A stretch of 64,000 bases of DNA from AP-15 sp050729795. GTDB taxonomy: Bacteria > Pseudomonadota > Alphaproteobacteria > ATCC43930 > CGMCC-115725. The notes below the pieces were generated by a model. It saw nothing but the letters and a program-made list of their open reading frames with translations, searched no databases and was not told the origin of the DNA. The stretch covers positions 51,790 through 115,789 of the forward strand of contig JBOHME010000002.1 in the NCBI GenBank assembly GCA_050729795.1, given 5' to 3'. Positions 38,257 to 48,533 of this stretch are shown here, in pieces (within the stretch, counting starts at the first letter, position 1; each line of letters starts with the position of its first letter). A program made the translations under genes and the position numbers.

Positions 38257-40821
38257 TCAGAAGGACGACAGCGCCGCCCGCTTCCAGGTATTGGGCGCGG
38301 TGCAAAAGTAGAGATAATCGATATCCGCCTGGAGCTGTCCGACATTGCAGGATGCACTGCTCGATGCCGGGGTGCCCGGCGAGATCAGGCCACCTAGTTC
38401 GTTGATAGTCTGCGGCGTCGCGCTGGTGATCCGGAAATTGCTGCCATCAAAGCGCAGCTGCAGAAACTCGTAGTTCTGTCCCGCGGCAAGCGCGATTGAA
38501 GCGGCCGATGTCCCGCCCTGCGCCGGTTCGAGGATCGCGCCGCCGGAGATCCCATTGACGTCGATCGCCAGCGGCTTGCCGTTGTCAGTGACGAAACCCA
38601 TTGTCCAGCCGGGGCTGATCGCATTTGTCGAGGGCAGGGTGACGGTCAGCCCGGCGCTGGTGTTGTAGCTTGACAGCGCATTGCCGTTGTCGCTCTGCCC
38701 GGCGCTGTAGGTCGCCGCGGTCGGAAAGCTCCAGCGGTTGATATCGGGTGTGGCGCCGGCGAGGCCGATCAGCGCCGCCGTCGCCGGGGTCGCTTCGGTG
38801 ACCCGGAAGTTCGACCCGTCGAACCGCAGCAGCAGAAACTCGTAGTCGCCAGTTGCCATCGTCGCCGAAGTTACCGATGCGCCGCTACCCGGGTAGAGGA
38901 TGTGCCCTCCGGCACTGCCGTTGACTTGGACCGACATGGTCTTGCCGTCGTCGGTCGCCAGCCCCAGGGTCCAGCCCATCGGCAGCGAGGTGGTTGGCGG
39001 CAGAGTCACCGCCATGTACGAGGTCGGGCTGTTATCGCTCGACACCACATTGCCGTTATCAGCCAGCGTCGCGCCATAGGCGCTGGTTGCCGGAAAGCTC
39101 CAATGACTGGCCGAGGCCGCGCCGATCATTCCGATCGACTGCGCCGTGGCGGGCGTCGCACCGACAACCCGGAAATTCCCGCTGCCGTCATATTGCAGCA
39201 CCAGAAACTCGTAAGCACCCTGGCTGGTGTTGGCGAGGGCGACCGAGGCCGCCGCCGAGCCTGATCCCGGCCAGACGATATGTCCGCCGGAAACACCATT
39301 GACCTGGACTGTCAGCGATTTGTTGTTGTCGGTCGCGAACCCCACGCTCCATCCGGTCGGCAGATCGGTCGTTGCCGGCAATGTCACGGTGAGCCCCGAG
39401 GGGGTGTCGTAGCTCGACAGAATGTTGCCGTTGTCACCGAGTGTCGCGGCATAGCCCGAGCTCGTCGGGTACAGCCAGTTGCTCGGCCAGGGCGGCGGCT
39501 CGAACCCCATGTTCAGCCGCGTGTTGCGGGTGGAGGAGACGATCCGCCAGTTGCTGCCGTCGGACTGGACCCGCAGATATTCGTAGTTGCCACCGCCGAG
39601 CGTGACCGTCTTGACGAATTTGCCGCCCAGCACGAGATCACCACTGGGCGCAATGACCGTCATTCCCTTGCCGTTGTCGGTGGAAAAACCCATCGACCAG
39701 CCGGGAGCGACGTTGGCGATTGGCGGCAGCGTCACGGCGAGCGAGGTGCCCGGCGCATTGAAGCTGGAAACCGACATGCCGTCATCGATCGGTGCTGCCG
39801 TATAGGTCGCGCTCGCCGGAAACATCCATTGCGGGCGCGAGCCCGTTCCCTCGACCGCGATGCCGACCGAATTCGGGCCGTAATTGACGACATTACCGCC
39901 GTAATTGGGATTGATCAAGGTATTGCCGACACTTGCCGTCGCATCGACCGCCGTGACACAGTCGAAATAGGGCGAGACAAACGTGTTCAGCCCGTTGTGA
40001 TCAAAGGTGATCGACAGGCAAGTCGGCGACGCTTCGAGATCGAGCCCGACAAACGTGTTCGAGAAATCGTAGCCGTTTTCGAGCACCAGGGCGCGGCCAC
40101 CGGTAGCGGATGCGGTGCCGGCGCCGGAGATGTGCGAAAACTGGGTTTGCTCGAAGGCCATGCCGGCGCCACCGCCCGCGGTATCGCAGACCGCGTAAAT
40201 GTCGCTGTCCAATACATAGTTGAACTGGCAGGCGCCCGCCGAGGCACTGCTGCTGGCATTGTTGACGATCAGATGGTCGATCTTGGCCGAGTTGTGCGCA
40301 TCGGAAAAATCCGGTTTGCCAAAGACGACGGCATAGGACGGCGTGTCGGCTTCGATAAACAGCGAGCCGTCCTCCTTGAAATAAAAGCAGCCGGTTGGGC
40401 TGGCCGGGGTGCCGCCGCCGCACTCGATTTGCAAGACCGGCCCCGAGGCGACGGCGCGGCCGTCGATGACGGCACCCTTCGAGATCAACCGAAAGCCGTT
40501 GCTCGCCTGGCCCGCGTAGTCGATGGTGAGCTGGCTCGTGACCTTGTAGGTGCCGGCCGGGATGTGCACCGGCCAGTTGTTGGCGATGGCGGCATTGATC
40601 GTGGTCTCGATCGCGCTCGTGTCGTCATGCGTGTCGTCGCCGACGGCACCATTGCACCGCACGTCGATCCATGGCCGACCCGAGCACATCAGCACATCGC
40701 CGCCGAGCGTCGCGGTGCCGGTCGTGGACAGGGTCGAGAAATTGCCGGGTGATTGTGCCAGGCTCGGCCGCGCGAGGGCCACGCCGATGACGCCGAGCGA
40801 GATGGCGAGAAGGAGCTTCAC
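38257..40821 (-). CDS. Exported tail-spike-like protein with beta-helix and four C-terminal repeats
   Basis: The 854-residue protein starts at a GTG (40821) and has a signal peptide (residues 1-22, ending SLA). Residues ~50-325 form a pectate-lyase-type beta-helix (DTSAIETTINAAIANNWPVHI, IPAGTYKVTSQL). Residues 331-810 are four tandem units of about 120 residues with shared DNGN, TVTLP, P-x-GW, TDN, YEFL, DGSNFR and ATP motifs. The last 35 residues (YLYFCTAPNTWKRAALSSF) are a capping motif common on phage fibres. This is a receptor-binding or depolymerase spike. The signal peptide suggests export by the host, which is unexpected for a virion part. Confidence 0.78.
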   Translation of the reverse strand: MKLLLAISLGVIGVALARPSLAQSPGNFSTLSTTGTATLGGDVLMCSGRPWIDVRCNGAVGDDTHDDTSAIETTINAAIANNWPVHIPAGTYKVTSQLTIDYAGQASNGFRLISKGAVIDGRAVASGPVLQIECGGGTPASPTGCFYFKEDGSLFIEADTPSYAVVFGKPDFSDAHNSAKIDHLIVNNASSSASAGACQFNYVLDSDIYAVCDTAGGGAGMAFEQTQFSHISGAGTASATGGRALVLENGYDFSNTFVGLDLEASPTCLSITFDHNGLNTFVSPYFDCVTAVDATASVGNTLINPNYGGNVVNYGPNSVGIAVEGTGSRPQWMFPASATYTAAPIDDGMSVSSFNAPGTSLAVTLPPIANVAPGWSMGFSTDNGKGMTVIAPSGDLVLGGKFVKTVTLGGGNYEYLRVQSDGSNWRIVSSTRNTRLNMGFEPPPWPSNWLYPTSSGYAATLGDNGNILSSYDTPSGLTVTLPATTDLPTGWSVGFATDNNKSLTVQVNGVSGGHIVWPGSGSAAASVALANTSQGAYEFLVLQYDGSGNFRVVGATPATAQSIGMIGAASASHWSFPATSAYGATLADNGNVVSSDNSPTSYMAVTLPPTTSLPMGWTLGLATDDGKTMSVQVNGSAGGHILYPGSGASVTSATMATGDYEFLLLRFDGSNFRVTEATPATAALIGLAGATPDINRWSFPTAATYSAGQSDNGNALSSYNTSAGLTVTLPSTNAISPGWTMGFVTDNGKPLAIDVNGISGGAILEPAQGGTSAASIALAAGQNYEFLQLRFDGSNFRITSATPQTINELGGLISPGTPASSSASCNVGQLQADIDYLYFCTAPNTWKRAALSSF
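38392..39831 (-). repeat. Four ~120-residue tandem repeats within the spike gene
   Basis: Units begin near residues 331, 449, 574 and 697 of the spike protein. Each starts with a Trp-x-[FY]-Pro strand, contains DNGN (DDGM in the first) and PxGW, and ends with DGS(G)NFR-x2-x-ATP (altered in the first). Units 2 to 4 are closest, and unit 1 is the most diverged, suggesting stepwise duplication. Confidence 0.8.
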
Positions 40822-40993
40822 CGGTCGATGTCCTCGCTGGTTGCGACAGATGCCCGATGGATCATCGCGGGTGTGGCGCCGCGGCGCGCGCGAGGCACGA
40901 GCATGTCGGTGAAAATTGTGGGATCATGGCTTTCTCGACGAATTGGCGAACCACCAGCGGTGGTGGTTGGCCTCGTCGCTACGGCGGCGGTCG

Positions 40994-41431
40994 CTACCAG
41001 CGGCGCGCCGCAAAAGCCTGGCCGCTGGTGGCGCCGTAGAGGCTGACGGCACCCGCCGGCTTGTACCCGGGCGGGGTCGTGAACATTGCTCCCGCGGCAA
41101 CCGGGATCGACGCCCCGCCCGCCGTCGCGGTGCCGACGTCGCAGACATAGATCGCCGCGTCCGAGTTGTTGGCGACGAGCCAGCCATTGCCGGGCACGAT
41201 GCCGCCGAACAGAGTCTGCGCCGTGCCGCCGACCCCGACCGTGCCGCTGCCATCGACGGCACTCGCTCCGGCGGTGTTGATCACCGGGAGCGGGGTCGCG
41301 GCGCTAACCGGCGTCGCCACCCCGGCGAGGATCGCCGCCGGCGCGTGCAGTGGCACCAGATTGCCGACGCTGTCGAGCCCGGTCGACAGAGCCTGGATCG
41401 TGGTATTCGCATCTTTGACGAGCAGCGTCAC
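40994..41431 (-). CDS. Phage structural protein, hypothetical
   Basis: The 145-residue protein (TLLVKDANTTIQALSTGLD, GNLVPLHAPAAI, NNSDAAIYVCDVGTATAGG) has a strand pattern often seen in small phage head or fibre-associated proteins encoded next to the terminase. No signal peptide is present. The 172 bases between it and the spike gene hold only very short frames. Confidence 0.6.
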   Translation of the reverse strand: MTLLVKDANTTIQALSTGLDSVGNLVPLHAPAAILAGVATPVSAATPLPVINTAGASAVDGSGTVGVGGTAQTLFGGIVPGNGWLVANNSDAAIYVCDVGTATAGGASIPVAAGAMFTTPPGYKPAGAVSLYGATSGQAFAARRW

Positions 41432-41465
41432 CGGTTGGCTCCTTTGCCAGGGGCGGGCGGAAATG

Positions 41466-42842
41466 TCAGTCGGGCGGCTTGCGGCGAGATGGTTGCGACA
41501 GCTCGCGGTTCAGCCGCCGGTAGACTTCGTAAATCCCCTCGCCGGCCATCGGCTCAACGAGGAGATCGGTCAGCGCCCAGACCAGCGCGTCGGCCCGGTC
41601 GGGCGACCCGCCCGGCCGGCGTCCGTCATGGTCGGTGGCCGCGCCGCGAACGAGGTTGCACATCTGGTCTTCGAGCCGCGCGAACGACCCGAGATGATGC
41701 ACGCGTCCCTGCTCGTAGAGTGCCGCGACCGGCTCGGCGCGGGTTACCTTGCCGCGCGAGGCGTGCACCGCGGCAAATGGCAGGTCCGGTTCGACCATGC
41801 GCAGGGTCGCCTCGACCATCTCGCCGCCATTGTTGATTTCGGCGACGATGCGGTCGGCGCGATGCGCGCGATAGGCCGCAACCGCGGTTTTGGCCCATTC
41901 GGCCGGCTGATATCGCCCGGACAGGTCGGCCAGCACCCAGCCATGACCCTGCGCGTCCTTGCCGGCGACGATGATCCCGGTCTCGTCGGCATCCCGGCCA
42001 GAGGTTGCGGCCGGGTCGATCGCGACCACGACCCTGACGAGGTCGGGCGCCTCGCGGGCGCGCGCCGCATCGATGATACCGTGGTTCCACAGCCCGCCCG
42101 GCAGATCGTCGAGGAGCTCGGCCTCGATCTCCTGCCGCCCGATCCGTGTCCCCTCGTATTTGCGGACGATCTGCTCGATAAAATCGGGAGCGAGATTGGC
42201 GCGATTCTCGTAGGTGGTCCCGCGCGTGACCGTGACCGTCCGGTCCGCGGTCAGCTGGCGCAGCAGCCGTGTCGGGCGCGGTGTTGTCGTCACCACAACC
42301 CTCGGGTCGGTGCCGAGGCGCAGTCCGAACATCAGCATGTCCCACGCCTCGGGATGGCGCCAGCCGGCGAGCTCGTCGCACCAGGCGGCATCGTGCTGCG
42401 GCCCCCGCAGCCGCTCGGGCTCGTCCGCGCTGTAGAGCGTCGCGATGGCCCCGTTCGACCAGGTCAGCCGCCGCTTCGAAGGTTCGTAGCGCGGTCGGTC
42501 CCACGGCGGCGAGATCGCCAGGATGCCGCTCTCACCCTCGACCATAACATCGCGGGCGTCGGCGGCGGTCGGGGCGACGAGCGCCACCCGCCGTGCCGTG
42601 CCGCTGGCCACCCGCGACCGGATCAGTTCGGCGCCGGTCCGGGTCTTGCCAAATCCGCGTCCGGCGAGCAGCAGCCACACCCGCCAGTCGCCCGGCGGCG
42701 GCAGCTGATTGGGCCGTGCCCAGAACGGCCAGTCATAGAGGAGTGCCCGCGCCTCGTCCTGGGTCAGCGCCTCGACGAGGCTATTCCTCAGCGCCTCCGG
42801 CAGCGAGGCGAGCCAAGCGGCGTGCAAGCACCTCACGCGCAT
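41466..42842 (-). CDS. terL: Terminase large subunit
   Basis: This 458-residue motor packages DNA. The N-terminal ATPase has Walker A GRGFGKT (61-67), Walker B with Asp-Glu in AAWCDELAGW (151-161) and the VVVTTTPRP coupling motif. The C-terminal nuclease has the first Asp in VAIDPAA (276), a Glu in VAEINNGG (335) and the final Asp in SPDRADALVWAL. It matches the Terminase_6N/6C type of GTAs and related siphophages. The start overlaps the end of the terS gene by 62 bases in another frame. Confidence 0.92.
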   Translation of the reverse strand: MRVRCLHAAWLASLPEALRNSLVEALTQDEARALLYDWPFWARPNQLPPPGDWRVWLLLAGRGFGKTRTGAELIRSRVASGTARRVALVAPTAADARDVMVEGESGILAISPPWDRPRYEPSKRRLTWSNGAIATLYSADEPERLRGPQHDAAWCDELAGWRHPEAWDMLMFGLRLGTDPRVVVTTTPRPTRLLRQLTADRTVTVTRGTTYENRANLAPDFIEQIVRKYEGTRIGRQEIEAELLDDLPGGLWNHGIIDAARAREAPDLVRVVVAIDPAATSGRDADETGIIVAGKDAQGHGWVLADLSGRYQPAEWAKTAVAAYRAHRADRIVAEINNGGEMVEATLRMVEPDLPFAAVHASRGKVTRAEPVAALYEQGRVHHLGSFARLEDQMCNLVRGAATDHDGRRPGGSPDRADALVWALTDLLVEPMAGEGIYEVYRRLNRELSQPSRRKPPD

Positions 42843-43362
42843 CCTCCGCCAGCCCGGCCGGCGCGCATTCCTCCTGCCGCCGGGGCGGTTGCACGAACAT
42901 TCCGAGATGGCGCGCGATCGCGTCGAGCGCCGCCTTCTTGTCGTAGAGCTTCACGCGATAGCTCCCGGTCCCGCCGGCAGCGGGGGTGATTTCCGAAATC
43001 GCCGCGGCATCGGCATCGCTCAGTGTCTCCGGGGTCTTCAGCACAAACCCGTCCGGTCCCCAATCGGCGACGCGTCTGAGATCGGCAAAGGCAATGCGCG
43101 CATATTCCTGCAGCACCCGCTCTGGCGTGACCCCGAGCCGGGCGGCACGCTCGGCGATCTCGTCCAGCGGTGCTGAGGGCGAACCCGGTTGCGGCCCCTG
43201 CGGGCGCGCGGGCTTGCTGCGCTGGCCCCCGGGTCTTGCCGCGCGCCGTGCCGACTGCCGACCGGTGCGAGATGCCAAATGCGATGCTCTTGCCTGTGAT
43301 TGTCGATGGCGCCGTCGTGCCCGATCCGGGCAGCCGACGCAGCTGGGGACCCGTGTCCCCAT
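42781..43362 (-). CDS. terS: Terminase small subunit
   Basis: The C-terminal two thirds match small terminase subunits of the terminase_2 type: LQEYARIAFADLRRVADWG, GFVLKTPETLSDADAAAI, and YRVKLYDKKAALDAIARHLG. The protein should bind the packaging site and present DNA to TerL. The N-terminal ~60 residues are Arg/Ser-rich and may be DNA-binding or over-extended; a TTG at 43278 (ASRTGRQ...) is an alternative start. A terS gene argues for phage-like specific packaging, although RcGTA also has a small terminase (gp1). Confidence 0.8.
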   Translation of the reverse strand: MGTRVPSCVGCPDRARRRHRQSQARASHLASRTGRQSARRAARPGGQRSKPARPQGPQPGSPSAPLDEIAERAARLGVTPERVLQEYARIAFADLRRVADWGPDGFVLKTPETLSDADAAAISEITPAAGGTGSYRVKLYDKKAALDAIARHLGMFVQPPRRQEECAPAGLAEDAREVLARRLARLAAGGAEE

Positions 43363-43386
43363 CCGTGCCGCGCCGGGGTCCGGGCA

Positions 43387-44088
43387 TTAGATCCGCGCCG
43401 GTGGTGACGAAAGCCGCGGCGCCGTAGCGGAGCCTGGCCCGTCGCCGCCGGCGCTGCTGCCCGGCTTCGCCAATGTGGCGGTGTTATACGCGATCGATCC
43501 GGATTTGTCAATCGCAAAATGCGTAACTCGCAATTCCACCGGATGCCGGTAATGCCCTGCGAGCGCGCCAAGCGCCGCGATCAGGATGCCGGAGGCGGCT
43601 TCCTGGCTGACCCGGCGGCCGCTCCACCCCTGTTCGAGCGCCCATTCCTTGAGCGACCGTTCCCAGCCGACGACGTGCCACAGGCAGGAGCCCGCCGGTG
43701 ATCCAATGCCGCCCACCGCGAGGATCGCCCGCCACACCCGATCCCGAGCGCCTTCGGCCCTTGAGCCAGGCTCTTCGCCCCGTCGCCGGGAGGCGGCGGC
43801 GGAACCGTCGCGCGGTCGCGAATAGTCGAGCGCCCGCAGGGGATCGAGCTGGGCGACGGCGAACCGCGCCCGGAAATCGTCCCCCGCCTGCCGCATCGCG
43901 CTGGTGATTGCGCCGCGGCGCTCCATCAGAGCCAGAATATCGACTGCCCGGTAGGGACTCGCCGCATGCCCGGAATCGTCGGCGATCGGCCGGTCCAGCT
44001 GCTCGACCGCGCCGTGCGCGCGACGCTCGGCGCTCGGGCCGGTCTCGGCGACGGCGGATGGCGGGTGGCGGAGAGCACGACGAGCCAT
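43387..44088 (-). CDS. DUF6456-like protein
   Basis: From the ATG at 44088 the product is 233 residues. The core (AGDDFRARFAVAQLDPLRALDY, VWRAILAVGGIGSPAGSCLWHVVG, ERSLKEWALEQGW and GILIAALGALAGHYR) matches the DUF6456 type found in alphaproteobacterial chromosomes and prophages, sometimes attached to helix-turn-helix domains. No separate DNA-binding domain is obvious. Being promoter-proximal it may regulate the late genes. An upstream ATG at 44106 is also open. Confidence 0.6.
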   Translation of the reverse strand: MARRALRHPPSAVAETGPSAERRAHGAVEQLDRPIADDSGHAASPYRAVDILALMERRGAITSAMRQAGDDFRARFAVAQLDPLRALDYSRPRDGSAAASRRRGEEPGSRAEGARDRVWRAILAVGGIGSPAGSCLWHVVGWERSLKEWALEQGWSGRRVSQEAASGILIAALGALAGHYRHPVELRVTHFAIDKSGSIAYNTATLAKPGSSAGGDGPGSATAPRLSSPPARI

Positions 44089-44122
44089 ATCAATTCTCCC
44101 GAACATAACAAGAACGTTCTGG

Positions 44123-44431
44123 TCACGAAAATTCTCGGACCGCGTGCCGAAGCCTGTTCAGAAAGCGCTGCGACGGCGCTGTCCCGTTGTTGCCGCGGCG
44201 CCCGCCGACCGCCGTTGCCAGTGCTTCCACCTCGCGCAGGCGGCGGGTCTCGGCCATGCTGCCGCCCGCCACATGGCACAGCGCATGATGCTCCGGGCAG
44301 TAGGGCGAGCCCGGTCGTCGCTCTGCTCCGCAGCAGCGCCGCGAACCACCATCGTCGAAGATGAAGCCACAGCCCGACTGATCAACGCATTCCCGGCAAA
44401 ACCGCGGATGTCGCTCCACCGCGCCCTCCAT
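44123..44431 (-). CDS. Cys/His-rich small protein, probably zinc-binding
   Basis: The 102-residue product is the first gene after the main minus-strand promoter. It has a dense cluster: FCRECVDQSGCGF, RRCCGAERR, and SPYCPEHHALCH. The last resembles the C-terminal zinc knuckle of GcrA-like regulators (CG...SPYC..H). A basic helical tail follows. A role as an early regulator of the cluster is plausible but unproven. Confidence 0.55.
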   Translation of the reverse strand: MEGAVERHPRFCRECVDQSGCGFIFDDGGSRRCCGAERRPGSPYCPEHHALCHVAGGSMAETRRLREVEALATAVGGRRGNNGTAPSQRFLNRLRHAVREFS

Positions 44432-44467
44432 CGCCTTGCTTCCGCTATTTGTAGAGATCGCATTTTC

Positions 44468-44495
44468 ATGATAGCATGATCGGGATTGATGTCAA
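44468..44495 (-). promoter_or_regulatory. Consensus-like sigma-70 promoter for the phage gene run
   Basis: On the minus strand TTGACA (44495-44490) and TATCAT (44473-44468) are separated by 16 bases. Transcription would start near 44461, about 30 bases before the first minus-strand gene (44431). The sequence overlaps copies of ATAGCA, the likely operator half-site. Confidence 0.75.
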
Positions 44496-44502
44496 TAGCA
44501 AG

Positions 44503-44519
44503 ATTGCTGATATAGCAAT
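44503..44519. promoter_or_regulatory. Palindromic operator candidate at the repressor start
   Basis: ATTGCT-GATAT-AGCAAT is a perfect 6-bp inverted repeat with a 5-base centre that runs into the ATG of the repressor gene. The half-site core ATAGCA recurs in direct orientation at 44471, 44495 and 44512, so repressor could occupy the minus-strand promoter and its own start region together. Confidence 0.6.
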
Positions 44520-45183
44520 GGACACTCAGTGGTTCCATCGGGCGCTCGAACGCGTCGGCGCGACCCAAGCCGACCTCGCCCGGCATTTGCGCCTCGCTCC
44601 TTCGGCGGTCTCCCGCATGCTCAGAGGCGAGCGCCAGATGAAGCAGCTGGAAACCGTGCAGGTCGCCGGATTTCTCGGCGTCAGCCCCGACGAGGTGCTG
44701 GGTCACGCTGTCGCTGCGACTGCGCTCAGCGGGATCGGCGAGGTGTCGCGGCCGGGTCGCGGCCGTCCCCCTTCCGCGCCGCCACCTGTGGGCCGCGCCA
44801 CCGATCTGATCCCGATCCGCAGTGCTGGGCGTGGTGGCGCCGACCAGGCGATGTTTCTCGACGACGGCCCGATCGGGTATACGCCTCGGCCGGCCAATCT
44901 CGGCGGGGTGCGGGCCGCCTATGCAATCTACATGGTCGGCGACAGCATGCAGCCGCGCTACGAGCAGGGCTGGCTATTGCACGTCAATCCGTTCAAGCCG
45001 CCGATCCGAGGCCGCGACGTCGTCGTCTACAAGATCGGCGAGATCGTCCTGATCAAGCAGTTTGTCGGCTGGGAGGGCGATACGCTGGTGCTGCGCCAGT
45101 TCAACCCTCCCGACACCTTGCGCGTCCCGCGTGACGAGGTGCGCGAATGCCACCTCGTCGTCGGCGCCGATCAGGAGGGATGA
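44518..45183 (+). CDS. CI/LexA-like repressor (HTH plus S24 peptidase)
   Basis: The 221-residue protein has an N-terminal XRE helix-turn-helix (ATQADLARHLRLAPSAVSRML) and a C-terminal S24 domain with Ser in MVGDSMQPRY and Lys in GEIVLIKQF as the self-cleavage dyad. A cleavable Ala-Gly may lie in RSAGRGG. It should hold the divergent phage promoter shut and respond to RecA after DNA damage. The ATG at 44518 has no ribosome site and lies in a palindrome; a further in-frame ATG at 44476 sits inside the opposing promoter. A leaderless message, as for lambda cI, is possible. Confidence 0.85.
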   Translation: MDTQWFHRALERVGATQADLARHLRLAPSAVSRMLRGERQMKQLETVQVAGFLGVSPDEVLGHAVAATALSGIGEVSRPGRGRPPSAPPPVGRATDLIPIRSAGRGGADQAMFLDDGPIGYTPRPANLGGVRAAYAIYMVGDSMQPRYEQGWLLHVNPFKPPIRGRDVVVYKIGEIVLIKQFVGWEGDTLVLRQFNPPDTLRVPRDEVRECHLVVGADQEG

Positions 45184-45191
45184 GCGCGGAT

Positions 45192-45211
45192 CGCACATCC
45201 GGGGATGTGCG
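45192..45211. terminator. Hairpin between convergent repressor and clpB genes
   Basis: CGCACATCC-GG-GGATGTGCG forms a perfect 9-bp stem with a very small loop, located between two convergent stop codons. No T-run follows on either strand, so it is at best a weak bidirectional terminator. It also marks the likely right edge of the phage-like cluster. Confidence 0.45.
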
Positions 45212-45232
45212 GCCCGGCGCTGTTCGCTGCGC

Positions 45233-47827
<2,595 letters not shown>

Positions 47828-48002
47828 TTCCCGCTCCGTCAAGCCGGCCGCGGAGCTCCGTCGAGGCAGCTCGGCGATCCTCTTCTCGGGGCGTATATGG
47901 CGCGGCCCGCCGGCATCGCAACCCTGCCAGTGCCGGCGTCGGCAGGCGCCTCTGATGCCGGGTAGGCGCGCAAATCCGCAGCGGATCGAACGGAAATGCC
48001 GA

Positions 48003-48410
48003 TCAAAAGTGAGGCGATTGATCCTCGCCCGGCACCATTGGCAACGACGGCTGCAGCACTGCGTCGTCTGTTTCGCTGGGCTCTTCCTCGAGTTCTCCGT
48101 TGTCGGTGTCGGCGGGTGTCATCGGCCGCGGCGCGCCTTGCTGATTGGCATCCCCGTTGGCATTCATGACCCGAAAATAGTGCTCGGCGTGCTGATACAG
48201 GTTTTCCGCGGCGATCCGGTCGCCCCCGGCGGCTGCCTCGCGTGCCAAGGCCACATAGCGTTCGAAGACCTGGTAGGCGTTGCCGCGAATTTTGACGTTC
48301 GGACCGTTGCTGTCAAACGTCTGGATCCGGTGCGGCAGCCGTGGGCGGTTATGATGCGGATTATTTCCGTTGTTCCGGCCGCGCGATCGCTTGTTTGGGC
48401 CTGGTCTCAT
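48003..48410 (-). CDS. DUF4167 domain protein
   Basis: This 135-residue alphaproteobacterial protein has the DUF4167 core: a basic Asn/Arg-rich N-terminus (PNKRSRGRNNGNN), then FDSNGPNVKIRGNAYQVFE, RYVALAREAAAGGDRI and ENLYQHAEHYFRVMN. The acidic C-terminus is disordered. Its place between prmC and clpB is conserved in the group. Function is unknown; the basic start suggests nucleic-acid binding. Confidence 0.85.
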   Translation of the reverse strand: MRPGPNKRSRGRNNGNNPHHNRPRLPHRIQTFDSNGPNVKIRGNAYQVFERYVALAREAAAGGDRIAAENLYQHAEHYFRVMNANGDANQQGAPRPMTPADTDNGELEEEPSETDDAVLQPSLPMVPGEDQSPHF

Positions 48411-48533
48411 GTCACCTGTCTGATTTCCGTGGAAACGGTCGGATCTCTTGGTCCGATCGGAGCGTTTGACATCCCCTGCACAAGCTCAAACAGGGCGATT
48501 TTGCGCGCTCTTCCAGCGCTCCCCCGCGCAGGA

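Larger units (their letters stand above)
12076..45183 (-). mobile_element. Siphophage/GTA-like gene cluster without integrase
   Basis: About 33 kb of minus-strand genes with a repressor at the right end. The order is terminase, portal, protease, capsid, connector, tail terminator, tube, chaperones, tape measure, Dit, hub, peptidase and tip protein, as in HK97-like siphophages and RcGTA. No integrase, excisionase, transposase or replication gene is visible, and no direct repeats at the edges could be found by eye. The right edge lies between the repressor stop (45183) and the clpB stop (45233). The left edge is unclear, somewhere between about 9.3 and 12.1 kb. Confidence 0.8.

Noticed and set aside
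39280..40752. 490-codon plus-strand frame opposite the spike gene
   Set aside because: The repeats and beta-helix are convincing on the minus strand. The opposite frame is Arg-rich and without structure.
40818..40904. 28-codon minus-strand frame overlapping the spike GTG start
   Set aside because: It has a coupling-type overlap but is too short and too basic to support; it may only aid translation of the spike gene.
45184..45232. Phage attachment site at the clpB 3' end
   Set aside because: No matching direct repeat was found by eye near the left edge, and no tRNA gene or integrase is present. Only a small hairpin is visible.
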